DNA from: Myxococcales bacterium
GTDB taxonomy: Bacteria > Myxococcota_A > Polyangia > Palsa-1104 > SHYY01
Assembly (NCBI GenBank): GCA_009692555.1
Contig: SHYY01000037.1
Location: 1 to 38,581 of the forward strand
Length of the DNA stretch: 38,581 bases
Direction: 5' to 3'
Shown: positions 15,276 through 26,662 of the stretch, one piece after another
Layout of the letters: every line of letters starts with the position of its first letter
How positions within the stretch are numbered: position 1 is the first letter of the stretch
Program-made: the position numbers and the translations under genes
The notes under the pieces: model-generated
What the model saw: the letters and a program-made list of their open reading frames with translations, nothing else
The model's database searches: none
What the model was told of the DNA's origin: nothing

Positions 15276-16949
15276 ATGAGCGCGATCATCCTCGGCAGGC
15301 CCCGCCCCAGGGGACGACACCTGCTGCGCGGGTTCGGGTACGCGGTGCTGGTGATCGCGCTCCTCGCGGGGGTCGCCTATCTGGTGATCTTGAAGATCAC
15401 CGCGATCACGCCGCCGCGGCTGGACGGGCTGGTGGAGCATGCGCTGGAGGTGCGGGGCGAGCGATCGTACGTCGGCGCGAGCTGGATGTCGCGCGAGCGC
15501 GGGGTGTGGGAGTACCACCTGGAAGGGGACGCGGCGCAGATGGGTTATGCGCACACGCGCCTCGGCAACCGGTTGCTGCAGGAGGCGGACGAGTTCATGT
15601 TCGCCGAGTTCCGGCACTACGTCCCGTCGCGGGTGGCGCGCTTCCTGATCAGCCTCGCGGTGCGGCTGAAGTTCCGCCACCTGCCCGATCACATCCCGCT
15701 CGATCGGCAGCGCGAGATCGCGGGCGAGGCGCGCGGCTACCTCGACCGGCAGGACGACTTCCTGCCGACCTATCACAGGATGATCTTCTACCACTCGCTG
15801 CACGACATCACGCAGGGGGTGGAGCACTCGCCGCTGCTCGGCTGCACGGCGTTCGCGGCTTCCGGCCCGGCGACCAGCAACGGGCATCTCGTCATCGGAC
15901 GCAACTTCGACTTCGAGGGGCCGCCTCCGTTCGACGCCGACAAGGCGATCCTGTTCTTCAAGCCGTCGGCGCCGGGGAGGATCGCGTTCGCGTCGGTGGC
16001 GTGGACGGGGATGACGGGGGTGGTGACGGGGATCAACGCGGAGGGGATCTACGTGTCGATCAACGCGGCGCGCACCGACGACAAGGGGGGCGACGGGATC
16101 CCGGTGGAGATCCTGGTGCGCGAGATCCTGGAGCAGGCGCGCTCGATCGACGACGTGGTGAAGCGGGTGCAGGGCGCGCAGCTGATGGTGCCGGACCTCT
16201 ACCTGGTGGGCGACGGGAAAACGGGGGAGTCGGCGGTGATCGAGCGCTCGCCGACGCGCACCGAGGTGCGGCGATCGCGCGACACGACGGTGCTGGCGAA
16301 CCACGCGATCAAGGACTCGTTCGCGAGGGACGCGGAGAACGATCGCCTGAAGCGCTACCTGACCTCGGGGGCGCGGTTCCGGCGGCTCACCGAGCTGATG
16401 CACCAGCACCGCGGGGCGATCGATCCGAAGCGGGCGGTGGAGATCCTGCGCGACAAGCGGGGCGAGGGGGGAGAGGTGCTGGGGCTCGGCAACCGGAACG
16501 CGCTCGATGCACTGATCGCGACGCACTCGGTGGTGGTCGATGCCACGTCGCTGCAGATCTGGGTCGGGCAGGGGCCGCACTGCCTCGGGAAGTACATCGG
16601 CTTCGATCTCCGGCAGGAGCTTCTGGGCGAGGATCGTCCCAGGCCGCCGCCGATCGCCGAGGACCCGCTGATCGGATCGGACGAGCTGCGTGCGCACCGC
16701 CAGGCGGTGGCGGAGCTGGCCTGGGCAGAGAAGCTGGCCCAGGCGGGGGAGCGGGGCCGGGCGATCGAGCAGGCGCGGAGGGCCGAGGCGCTCGAGGAGC
16801 GGATGCCGGAGCCGCACAAGCTGCTCGGGGATCTCTTGCGCAGCAGCGACCGTGAGCACGCACGCAAGCAGTACCTGCGCTTCCTCGAGCTGCGCCCGCC
16901 CTACCTGCGCGACGTCGAGGAGGTGAAGGGGATCCTCACGTCGCTGTGA
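15276..16949 (+). CDS. C45-type Ntn-hydrolase (acyl-CoA:6-APA acyltransferase-like), membrane-anchored
   Basis: 557 residues from the ATG at 15276, with GGGGTGGG upstream; an earlier in-frame GTG (15216) overlaps the tRNA-Val promoter and is less likely. One transmembrane helix (~19-40) anchors the protein, leaving the bulk outside the cytoplasm. LLGCTAFAASGP followed by NGHLVIGRNFDFEG is the C45 signature; Cys190 would become the autoproteolytic N-terminal nucleophile. GMTGVVTGINAEGIYVSINA is a further family block. The last ~90 residues are helical and resemble TPR-type repeats (AVAELAWAEKLAQAGERGRA). Relatives hydrolyse or transfer acyl groups on amides; the substrate here is unknown. Convergent with the kinase gene, 6 bp apart. 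Confidence 0.8.
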   Translation: MSAIILGRPRPRGRHLLRGFGYAVLVIALLAGVAYLVILKITAITPPRLDGLVEHALEVRGERSYVGASWMSRERGVWEYHLEGDAAQMGYAHTRLGNRLLQEADEFMFAEFRHYVPSRVARFLISLAVRLKFRHLPDHIPLDRQREIAGEARGYLDRQDDFLPTYHRMIFYHSLHDITQGVEHSPLLGCTAFAASGPATSNGHLVIGRNFDFEGPPPFDADKAILFFKPSAPGRIAFASVAWTGMTGVVTGINAEGIYVSINAARTDDKGGDGIPVEILVREILEQARSIDDVVKRVQGAQLMVPDLYLVGDGKTGESAVIERSPTRTEVRRSRDTTVLANHAIKDSFARDAENDRLKRYLTSGARFRRLTELMHQHRGAIDPKRAVEILRDKRGEGGEVLGLGNRNALDALIATHSVVVDATSLQIWVGQGPHCLGKYIGFDLRQELLGEDRPRPPPIAEDPLIGSDELRAHRQAVAELAWAEKLAQAGERGRAIEQARRAEALEERMPEPHKLLGDLLRSSDREHARKQYLRFLELRPPYLRDVEEVKGILTSL

Positions 16950-16955
16950 CCGATC

Positions 16956-19297
<2,342 letters not shown>

Positions 19298-19301
<4 letters not shown>

Positions 19302-20755
19302 TGATCCGCCTCTTTCGATAAGGATTCCACGAGGTCGATCCGCATTCCGAAGTTGTAGCCGTGGAGCGGCTGCGCCACCACCAGCGCGCCCGGCTTTCCG
19401 GAGCGAAGGTCCTTGGTCTTGAGCTCGCCGTCCTCGACGTAGCCGCCGGCGTTGACCGCGACGATCCGGCCCGCACCGTCGAAGATCGGGCTGCCGGAGG
19501 TGCCGCCGGCGGTGAACGCGGAGTGCTGGATCAGCACGCTGTCCGCGAAGGCGCCCGCTTCGCCGTCGAGGCGGGTGATCCGTCCCACCACGCCCTGGAC
19601 GAAGGTGGCCTCGGGGGCCAGGGTGTCGGCGAGGCGGCCGGGGAAGCCGTAGGTGTAGATCGCGTCGCCCGGCTGGAGCTGCGCGAGGGCTTCGCGCGAG
19701 GCGAGCACGAGCGGCTTTTGCAGGGTCTCGTCGACCTGGAGGATTCCGACGTCGGGGGTGATCGTCGCGCCGCCCGGGACGTAGGCGCCGCTGCGCTTCA
19801 TCCGCACCACGGTGAATCGGACCCTGCCATCACCGTTCCTGACCACCTCGATGGTGCCCCCGCGCCGCCTGAGATCGCTCGCCAGGACGACGCAGTGGGC
19901 GTTGGTGGCGAGGTGGTGGGGAGCGATCGCGAACGCGGTGCAGAAGCCCTCGTCGCTCCCGGCGGCGGCGCGGACAGCGACGAGGTAGACCCCCTCGCGG
20001 GCCGCGCTTGCGATCGCCCGACCGCCTTGCGACGCACGGGCGCGCGACAGCTCGTCGGTGAGTTCGCCAAGCTGGCTCTTGACGGCGATCCCGTCGGCGG
20101 TCCGCTGCTCCTCCATCACGTGCAGGAGATCCTGGCGGATCGACTCCTCGGGGCGCGCGACGCGGCGGACGATCACCGCCAGCGCGACCACCGCGCCGGC
20201 CAGCGTCAGCGACAGCGCGAGCGATGCCAGCTTGAAGGTGCGCGTGGAGCGGGTCATCGAGGCGTGGACCAGCGAGCGCACGAAGGTGCCGGAGCGGCCG
20301 ATCGCTCCACCGGAGTGCCGCGCGCGCGCCTCGGCGAGGGCGTCCGAGATCATCGCCGCCACCGTCGCCTGGCCAACCCGGCCGCTGTGGCGGGTCGAGA
20401 GCACAGCGCCGAGAGCGGGAGCATCGCGCCTCCCCGCGGCCGCGCCGAACGAGAAGCGGCAGCGCGGGCCGCCCGAGCCGAACTCCACCAGCGCGCCATC
20501 GGCGAGCAAGACCCGCTTCTTCACCGACGGGCCACCGTCGACGCGCGTCCCGTTGGCGCTGGCGAGGTCGTGCAGCCAGAAGGCGGCGCCCTCGCGGCGC
20601 ACCTCGGCGTGGCGGGAGGAGGCGTCGAGATCGGCCTGGGGATCGAACGCCACCTCGCAGTCGGGGTGACGGCCGATGCGGAGCGTGGCGGGGTCATCGA
20701 ACTCGATCCGTCGTCCGGCGCGCGCGCCGCCGACGATGTCGATCACGACCTTCAC
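19298..20755 (-). CDS. FHA-domain transmembrane trypsin-like serine protease
   Basis: 485 residues from a GTG at 20755, with GGAG five bases upstream. A cytoplasmic FHA domain (~1-105) has LRIGRH, SSRHAEV and SANGT, so the phosphothreonine-binding residues are intact. A membrane helix lies at ~175-196, then a coiled region (~205-240). The C-terminal chymotrypsin/DegP-like domain (~250-485) has His287 (TNAHCVV), Asp335 (TPDVGIL) and Ser420 (GGTSGSPIF); the triad is complete. No PDZ domain follows. The topology puts the phospho-reader inside and the protease outside. It overlaps the kinase gene by 4 bp; inference: a kinase-gated periplasmic protease. Confidence 0.9.
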
Positions 20756-20908
20756 GGGAGCTCCGAGGGCGTGTCGACTGATCCCGGGCCGAGGATGGGG
20801 AGTGAAATGCAAGCAGCGCGAGGAGGGAGGAGGAAGCATGGCGGGACCATGTGACCGACGAACGACGAAGCGCGGCGCCGCAGATCGCTCGCTAGCCGAC
20901 GGGAGGGA

Positions 20909-22204
20909 TTATTCGGCACGCCCTCGACCGAACCTCGCGCTGCAGGCGCTGCCGGAGGTGTCCGCTCCTGCTCCGCCCGCCTCGACGGTCAGCTCCTGCG
21001 GCGGCGCGCCCGCGCCGCGCAGACCGATCCGGTGGCGGCCGGGAGGGAGCTTGATCGGCGTCTCGCCGGCGCGCGTGCGGGCGCCGACATCGCGCCCGTC
21101 GACGCGGATCGAGAGCCCGGCGGTGGCGGCCGACACAATGCACGCCACGCGCGGCGAGGAGCGGTAGAGCAGCGAGGAGAGCACCACCGCCGCGAGGGCC
21201 AGCGCGAGCAGCACCATCGAGGAGAAGAAGACCTGCGCGCTGTCGACCGGGCGCGCACGCGCGGGCTCTACCGCCTCCACGTCGCTCTGCGTGGGGCCGG
21301 GCGCACCCTCGGGGGCTGGCTCGGGCTCGTCGAGCCGCCAGCGCTGGTATTTGATCCCCTGTTCCGGGTCGGACGCCGGGAGCGAGTCGCTCTCGCAGCG
21401 GCCGACGATCACCGTGATGTTGTCGGGGCCGCCACCTGCGCGCGCCATCTCGACGAGCAGCCGGCAGGCCTCCGCCGAGTCGTCGCTCGATCCGACGATC
21501 GCCGCCAGCTCCTCGTCGCTGATGACGCCGGTGAGCCCGTCGCTGCACACCACCACGCGGTCGCCCCGCCGGAGCTCGACCCTGGAGAGCTGCACCTCGA
21601 CGTCCGGCTGCACGCCGAGCGCCTGGAGGATCACGTTCGAGTGCTCGAACAGCTTGGCCTGCTCCTCGGTGATCTGGCCGCTCTCGAGGAGCTGGTTGAC
21701 CAGCGACTGATCGCGCGTGACCTGGACGATCACGCCGTCGCGCAGCACGTAAGCGCGGCTGTCGCCGACCTGCGCCATCACGAGGTGGTTGGCGATCACG
21801 CCGACCCCGGTCATGGTGGTGCCCATGCCGGCGTGGGCGTGATTGCTCCGCGACGCGGCGTGGATCTTCTCGTTGGCGGTGAGGGCCGCCGAGCGCATCC
21901 GGCGCGCGAAGTCGGCGAGGCGCTGGTCGTTCGCGCCGGGAGGCGGGGCTTCGTTCATGCTCTCGAACACCAGGTCGGCCGCCATCGCGGAGGCCACCTC
22001 GCCCGCGGCTGCGCCACCCATGCCGTCGCACACGAGGAGGAGCGCGCCCTCCGGGCCCACCTCGATGGTGCGCATCCCGAACGCGGACTCGCGCTCCCGG
22101 CGCCCGAGATCGACGACCATGAAGGTGTCTTCGTTGTGGTCGCGCACCAGGCCCACATCGGTCTTGCCGGCGACGTGGAGATGGATGGACGGGTCGGATG
22201 CCAT
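20909..22204 (-). CDS. PP2C-family protein phosphatase with membrane helix and PEGA-like domain
   Basis: 431 residues from the ATG at 22204, 5 bp after the FHA gene. Residues ~10-260 are a complete PP2C domain: VGLVRDHNEDTF, LLVCDGMGGAAAGEVAS, VGDSRAYVLRDG, VVVCSDGLTG and GGPDNITVIV carry the metal-binding aspartates. An acidic/Pro linker, one transmembrane helix (~330-352; FFSSMVLLALALAAVVLSSL) and a PEGA-like domain (LSIRVDGRDVG, then ETPIKLPPGRHRIGL) follow. It likely reverses phosphorylation by the adjacent kinase. The gap to the next gene (153 bp, 20756-20908) holds only a weak 5-bp hairpin, so read-through is possible. Confidence 0.92.
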   Translation of the reverse strand: MASDPSIHLHVAGKTDVGLVRDHNEDTFMVVDLGRRERESAFGMRTIEVGPEGALLLVCDGMGGAAAGEVASAMAADLVFESMNEAPPPGANDQRLADFARRMRSAALTANEKIHAASRSNHAHAGMGTTMTGVGVIANHLVMAQVGDSRAYVLRDGVIVQVTRDQSLVNQLLESGQITEEQAKLFEHSNVILQALGVQPDVEVQLSRVELRRGDRVVVCSDGLTGVISDEELAAIVGSSDDSAEACRLLVEMARAGGGPDNITVIVGRCESDSLPASDPEQGIKYQRWRLDEPEPAPEGAPGPTQSDVEAVEPARARPVDSAQVFFSSMVLLALALAAVVLSSLLYRSSPRVACIVSAATAGLSIRVDGRDVGARTRAGETPIKLPPGRHRIGLRGAGAPPQELTVEAGGAGADTSGSACSARFGRGRAE

Positions 22205-22209
22205 GGGCG

Positions 22210-23418
22210 TCAGACCTCCAGCCGCACGAGCTGGTCGCCGAGCCGAAGCACGTCGCCGGCGCGGAGTTCGTGCTCGCCGCGCAGGCGGATGAAGGTGCCG
22301 TTGGAGCTGTTCAGGTCCTCCAGGCGCGCGCTCCAGGCCCCGCCCGGCTTCTGCGAGGCCCGGCGGATCGCGGCGTGTCTTCGGGACAGGTACTCGTCGT
22401 CGGGGAACGTCACGTCGCCCTCCTCTCGGCCGAGCACCAGCTCGGGCCGCACCAGGTGCCAGACATCGCGCGTGGTGCCGGAGCCGGTGATCTGACGAAG
22501 CCGTCCCCACGCCTCGCGGGCGACGGTGCCGAGCAGTCGCACCCCGTGCTCCACCAGGCTCGGCGGGTCGCACTCCTCGGGGGCCAGCGGCTCGAAGCGC
22601 AGGACCTCCTTGCCGATCACGATCTGGTCGCCCTGGAGGAGATCGCAGCCGCCGCGCAGGCGCAGATAGATCCCGTTGACGCGGTCGAAAGAGCGCACCC
22701 GGACCGCTCCGTCGCCGAAGGAGAAGTGGGCGTGGCGCGGCGCGAGAAAGGGGTCCTCCGGGAAGAGCAGGCTGCCGTCGACGCGACCGATATCGAACGA
22801 CTTACCGAGGAGGATGTGCTCGTCGCCGTCGCTGCCATCGCGGCGGATCACCACCAGGCGGCCATGGCGATTGAGGTCGCGAGCGGTGATCGGCGAGATC
22901 GCGGGAGCCTGCGCCATCGCCTGGAGCACGGCCGACGGCGCCGCCATGGTCGGGGCCAGCCCCAAGGGTCGCCCGGCCTGGTTCCCCGCCGCTGGATCGG
23001 GCACGACCAGCTTGTATCCGCAGTGCTGGCAGAAGGTGAAGCCCGACGGGGTCTGCTTTCCACACGCCGCGCAGGCGAGCTTCGGTCCCGCCTGCCCGGG
23101 CGAGGGGGCGATCATCCCGGAGGGCGACACCGCGCTGGCCGCTGAGGGGCCGGCGGCCGCGGCCGGGCGGGCGAGGATGCTGGTTCCGCACATCTTGCAG
23201 AAGCTCATCCCGTGCGGGTTGACGGCGCCGCACGCGGGGCAGGTGGGCACGTCTGCCGCCTGGGCAGCCGGGGCGTGCGCGGGGGGAGCCGCCAGCTGTG
23301 CGCCCGACCGCACGGACGGGGCCGCAGCAACGGGCGGCGCATCGATTTTCTGTCCGCAATCCTGGCAGAACAGGGAGCCGTCCTTGTTCACCTTCCCGCA
23401 GTTCGCGCAGCGTGGCAT
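22210..23418 (-). CDS. Triple zinc-ribbon, double FHA-domain protein
   Basis: 402 residues. Three CxxC-N10-CxxC zinc ribbons: C4/C7/C18/C21, then one near 58-80 (CPACGAVNPHGMSFCKMC) and one near 114-134 (CAACGKQTPSGFTFCQHC). FHA1 (~185-275) keeps IGR and VNG, but its SxxH motif reads APRH, so phospho-binding may be weak or lost. FHA2 (~305-402) is intact: VLGREEGD, LSRRHAAI, NSSNGTF. There is no membrane segment. First gene of the signalling operon; a soluble phospho-reader or scaffold. The zinc ribbon recurs in the kinase three genes downstream. Confidence 0.9.
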   Translation of the reverse strand: MPRCANCGKVNKDGSLFCQDCGQKIDAPPVAAAPSVRSGAQLAAPPAHAPAAQAADVPTCPACGAVNPHGMSFCKMCGTSILARPAAAAGPSAASAVSPSGMIAPSPGQAGPKLACAACGKQTPSGFTFCQHCGYKLVVPDPAAGNQAGRPLGLAPTMAAPSAVLQAMAQAPAISPITARDLNRHGRLVVIRRDGSDGDEHILLGKSFDIGRVDGSLLFPEDPFLAPRHAHFSFGDGAVRVRSFDRVNGIYLRLRGGCDLLQGDQIVIGKEVLRFEPLAPEECDPPSLVEHGVRLLGTVAREAWGRLRQITGSGTTRDVWHLVRPELVLGREEGDVTFPDDEYLSRRHAAIRRASQKPGGAWSARLEDLNSSNGTFIRLRGEHELRAGDVLRLGDQLVRLEV

Positions 23419-23456
23419 CGCGTTTGGGTCCTCTTGTGTCCAATCGGAGAGCGCGG

Positions 23457-23485
23457 TTTACACCCATGGGGACTTGAGCTAAGAA
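23457..23485 (+). promoter_or_regulatory. Possible promoter of the lipoprotein gene
   Basis: TTTACA (23457-23462), a 17-bp spacer and TAAGAA (23480-23485) lie 25 bp before the ATG at 23510, in the 91-bp divergent gap shared with the FHA operon. The -10 is weak. Confidence 0.3.
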
Positions 23486-23509
23486 GTAGCCCCCGCCGCG
23501 ATTTGGCTG

Positions 23510-24646
23510 ATGAAAATACCAACTCTTTCTTCCTCTATCAAGCTGCGGACGCTGCTTCCTGCGATCGCATCCCTGGCCCTCGCCGCCCCCCTGGGCTGCG
23601 CTGCGTACAGCGCGCAGGCGCCCTTCCCTGCCCGGCCCGATACCGTGGTGCCGGGAGATCTCCTGGGTCCGTTCGACGGCCAGGTCCTCGACGCCGGAAG
23701 CGGCAAGCCGGTGGAAGGCGCGGCGGTGCTGGGAAGCTGGGCGTTCGAGGATGGCGGGGGCCTCACCGGCCCGTCGTCCGCCGCCTGGCAGCTCACCGAG
23801 ACGGACGCCGACGGGCGCTACGCGATCGGGCGGCTCTCGACGATCGCCGGGGGGCGGATCGCGCGCTTCACCGTGGTCGTCTACAAGCGCGGCTTCGCGG
23901 GCTGGCGCTCGGACCGGCGCTTCGAGGACTTCTCCGCGCGCCATGACTTCGCCCAGCGCGGCAACATCGCGAGGATGGCGCGGATGCCGGCCGAGGGATC
24001 GCACATCCGCCTGGTGCGCTTCGTCGGCGCCGGCGGGCCGCTCCTCGCCAAGCTCGGGTGGGAGTTGCAGCAGGCGAGCCTGGAGGCCGAGGCGGCGCGC
24101 GGGCGCGGCGAGTCGGAGGGCGGCGTGGCCCCGGCGCCGGCCACCGCCGGGGGCGTCCTCGACGCGAACCAGCTTCTCAGCGCGGACGAGCTGAAGGCGG
24201 TGACCGGTTATGGGGGCGACCTCACCGTCGAGAAGCTCGGGGATCTGCCCACCACCGCCCAGTACGACAGCGCCCACTTCCACGCCGAGGGGCAGCCCGA
24301 GAAGTTCGACGCCGCCCTGCGCCTGTTCCGACTCCCGAAGGCCGACGCCGAGAAGCAGTACGAGGTGCTGGTGCGTGAGCTGCCCGGGGCCGAGGAGAAG
24401 AACGAGGTGGGCGATCGCTCGCTCCGCGCGCGCGAGGGCGAGGTGTTCGCGGTGGGGGCGCTCGACCGCGCCCACGGGGTGGTGGTGCTGTTCACCTGCG
24501 GCGTCGCGCAGTGCAGCGATCACGACACCGCAGTCAAGCTGGTGCGAAGGATGTGGACCCGTCTCGGGCGTCTCTCGCGCGCGCCCGCCGAGGGGCCGGC
24601 AGCGCCTGCGGGGCTCACCCCTCCTGCGGAGAAGGAGGCGCCGTGA
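23510..24646 (+). CDS. Lipoprotein with carboxypeptidase-regulatory-like domain
   Basis: 378 residues. The signal peptide ends APLGC (Cys30), a lipobox. Residues ~50-130 (FDGQVLDAGSGKPVEGAAVL ... TETDADGRYAIGR) are a carboxypeptidase-regulatory-like Ig-type domain, usually a surface module. The C-terminal ~160 residues (LSADELKAVTGYGGDLTVEK onward; two Cys in FTCGVAQCSD) are not recognised. It overlaps the next gene by GTGA, so the two are an operon. Inference: an envelope lipoprotein partner of the phospholipase-like protein. Confidence 0.7.
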   Translation: MKIPTLSSSIKLRTLLPAIASLALAAPLGCAAYSAQAPFPARPDTVVPGDLLGPFDGQVLDAGSGKPVEGAAVLGSWAFEDGGGLTGPSSAAWQLTETDADGRYAIGRLSTIAGGRIARFTVVVYKRGFAGWRSDRRFEDFSARHDFAQRGNIARMARMPAEGSHIRLVRFVGAGGPLLAKLGWELQQASLEAEAARGRGESEGGVAPAPATAGGVLDANQLLSADELKAVTGYGGDLTVEKLGDLPTTAQYDSAHFHAEGQPEKFDAALRLFRLPKADAEKQYEVLVRELPGAEEKNEVGDRSLRAREGEVFAVGALDRAHGVVVLFTCGVAQCSDHDTAVKLVRRMWTRLGRLSRAPAEGPAAPAGLTPPAEKEAP

Positions 24647-26046
24647 CCTCCCGCCTGATCCACGCGATCCGGAAGCTCGTCATCGCAGCGGGCATCCTGC
24701 TCGCGGCAGCCCCGGCGCACGCCTTCGACGCCGCCACCACCCACGCCGGCCTCACCGAGCAGGCCGCTCTCGCCTCCGCGCTCGGCCGGCTTCTCGCCGA
24801 GAGCTACGGCCGCCCGCTCGGGCTCTACGAGACCCTGACCCTGCGACTCGACGGCGCGCGCGGACGCCGGATCGCGACGCGCCTGGCCAAGCTCGATCAG
24901 TCGGGCGGCTACGCGCCGGAGCGCCTCCCCACGGCCAAAACGGGTGCGGACAGCGCCCTCGTCGACGGTGGGCGCCTTCCGGCGATCGGCTGGCTGATCG
25001 CGGGATCGGTGGCCGAGGAGGTTCCCGGGCAGGGCGGGCGCAATCACTTCTATGACCCGGTGCGGGGCCGCGGGCTCGATCAGGGCGGCTTCCTCGACGG
25101 GCTGGGGCTGCGCATCGCCGGGGTCGACAGCGGTGGCGGGGCGCGCGGGGTATTCACCGGCGCCTCGTTCGATGGCACCGGGCGCCCGTCGATCGACTGG
25201 CTGCTCGCCGACGACAACGACTTCTCCCTGGCCCGCTTCCTCGACGCCCGCGAGCGTGCCACGGCCGCCACGGCGCCGGCGGATCGCGAGCGGGCGCTGG
25301 CCGAAGCGCTGCTCGCCGCCGGTGCGCTCCTGCACGTCGTCGAGGACGCCGCCGATCCGGCCCACGTCCGCAACGACTACCGGGTCGCGATGGGGGAGAA
25401 CGGCGCGCGCCTGGAGCGCCTGATCGCGGCACGCTACGGACGGCTCGGGCTGCCCCCCGCCGCCGGCCCCGCCGATCCGCTCGTGCACCTGGCCGATGCG
25501 ATCCACACCGCCGACGGTGGCGGGCTGGCCGACCGCACCGCGCGGCGCTTCTTCTCCGACGGGACGCTCCCGGGTTCGGACGCGCCCTACCCCGAGCCGC
25601 AGGCGCAAGCCGGACCGGCGGCCTTGGGCTACGTGGCGGGCGACGGGGTTGCCCACCTCCTGGCGTGGCGGCGCGACGATCACGGCAAGGTGCGCTTCGC
25701 CATCGACGAGCGGTGCCTCACCGACTACGCCGCAGCGATCCTCCCCGAGGCCCAGCGCTCGGCGCTCTCCGCGCTGGCGCACCTCTTCCGCGGCCGGCTG
25801 CGCGCAAGCGAGGGGGCGATCCACAACGGCGATCTCGCCCTCGCGGCCGGCCGGATCGACCTCCTGACGGAGGACGAGAAGGGCGTGCGGCGGGTGGTGG
25901 CGACGCGCGATCTGACGGGCGCCAAACCGGGTGAGAGGCTCCTCGGTCTGCCGGAGGGGCTGCCCGCGGGAAAGCTGGCGGTGCTCTTCCGGGGGCGCGA
26001 TGGGAACGGCGAGCCGATCGTGATCGGCACCGATCTCCCGCGCTAG
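24643..26046 (+). CDS. Secreted phospholipase-C/S1-P1-like protein
   Basis: 467 residues from a GTG at 24643, with AAGGAGG five bases upstream. A signal peptide ends APAHA (cleavage ~27/28). Features that recall the zinc-dependent phospholipase C / S1-P1 nuclease fold are an early HAGLTEQA, AEEVPGQGGRNHFYDP, and LLHVVEDAADPAHVRNDY, where His, Asp and a later His could bind metal. The last ~70 residues are beta-rich and separate. The family call rests on these motifs only. The TAG stop lies inside the first bases of a 51-bp palindrome. Confidence 0.6.
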   Translation: MTSRLIHAIRKLVIAAGILLAAAPAHAFDAATTHAGLTEQAALASALGRLLAESYGRPLGLYETLTLRLDGARGRRIATRLAKLDQSGGYAPERLPTAKTGADSALVDGGRLPAIGWLIAGSVAEEVPGQGGRNHFYDPVRGRGLDQGGFLDGLGLRIAGVDSGGGARGVFTGASFDGTGRPSIDWLLADDNDFSLARFLDARERATAATAPADRERALAEALLAAGALLHVVEDAADPAHVRNDYRVAMGENGARLERLIAARYGRLGLPPAAGPADPLVHLADAIHTADGGGLADRTARRFFSDGTLPGSDAPYPEPQAQAGPAALGYVAGDGVAHLLAWRRDDHGKVRFAIDERCLTDYAAAILPEAQRSALSALAHLFRGRLRASEGAIHNGDLALAAGRIDLLTEDEKGVRRVVATRDLTGAKPGERLLGLPEGLPAGKLAVLFRGRDGNGEPIVIGTDLPR

Positions 26047-26093
26047 TGTCCTGTCCGAGAATTCTTTGCAGAATTTCTCAGCCAGAACACTAG
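26043..26093. repeat. 51-bp imperfect palindrome with CTAG ends
   Basis: Arms of ~23 bp, both ending in CTAG, share most positions: CTAGTGTCCTGTCCGAGAA pairs with the right arm. It starts at the stop codon of the preceding gene. Its left end resembles that of the 27653-27854 element. It may be a very short non-autonomous element and may also act as a terminator stem. The rest of 26094-26309 holds further hairpins (26104-26123 and 26158-26173, both perfect) and no clear gene. Confidence 0.7.
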
Positions 26094-26309
26094 CCATGAT
26101 CCCACGGGGCGTGCCCGCCCCGTCGGCAGAGCCGCCTGGGTCCCCACCCGTGCTCACGGCGGCACGAGCCGCCGGGCCGCGGCCGTGCGCGGCCTACCAA
26201 TGCAACGAACTTCGGTGTCGGGACACTGGTTCTTCGGGGGCTTGCGATCGGCGAATTCTTCGATCCATGCTCTGAGCCACATCGGGTCAGTCAAGCCGAC
26301 CGGGAGTAC

Positions 26310-26588
26310 ATGCGCCGTCTGGGCGATTGCGAGCAGGAGGCGCACGCCGAACGGCTGGCGGAGCTCATGGCGCTCCCTATTTCCGAGCGGCTCCGTCGCA
26401 GTATTGCGCTGTCGCAGCGCTTCTGGAAGTCTGCAAACCGAGAGCTACGTGTGGACGATCTGATCGACATCCGCAACCTGATGGCGATCCCGTCCCTCGA
26501 CTGGGCCTACCTCCAGCGATGGGCACGCGATTGGGAAGTCGAGGATCGACTGGCGCGCATGCGGGCCCTCGATCCTGTGGAGACCTGA
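26310..26588 (+). CDS. Small hypothetical protein
   Basis: 92 residues from an ATG with GGGAG about four bases upstream. The sequence is charged and helical (LMALPISERLRRSIALSQRF, then RDWEVEDRLARMRALDP), with no signal or membrane segment. Base composition is lower in GC than the neighbours. The frame stays open upstream (26226-26309) without another usable start, so it could be a remnant. It lies in the accessory patch. Function unknown. Confidence 0.45.
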   Translation: MRRLGDCEQEAHAERLAELMALPISERLRRSIALSQRFWKSANRELRVDDLIDIRNLMAIPSLDWAYLQRWARDWEVEDRLARMRALDPVET

Positions 26589-26612
26589 AGGCCCGTGATG
26601 GAGAACGGCATT

Positions 26613-26630
26613 GGAACAGGAACAGGAACA
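26613..26630. repeat. Short tandem repeat (GGAACA)3
   Basis: Three perfect hexanucleotide copies between the small hypothetical gene and the end of the SUKH/TPR gene. Confidence 0.8.
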
Positions 26631-26662
26631 GGAGGAGCGAAGGTATTTGTTGATGTGATGCT

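Noticed and set aside
15219-16859. 546-residue minus-strand frame opposite the C45 gene
   Set aside because: Composition is Arg/His/Leu-rich antisense; the plus strand carries the C45 signature.
22802-24523. 573-residue minus-strand frame across the divergent gap
   Set aside because: It spans two genes in the wrong frame and antisense to the lipoprotein; no coherent domain.
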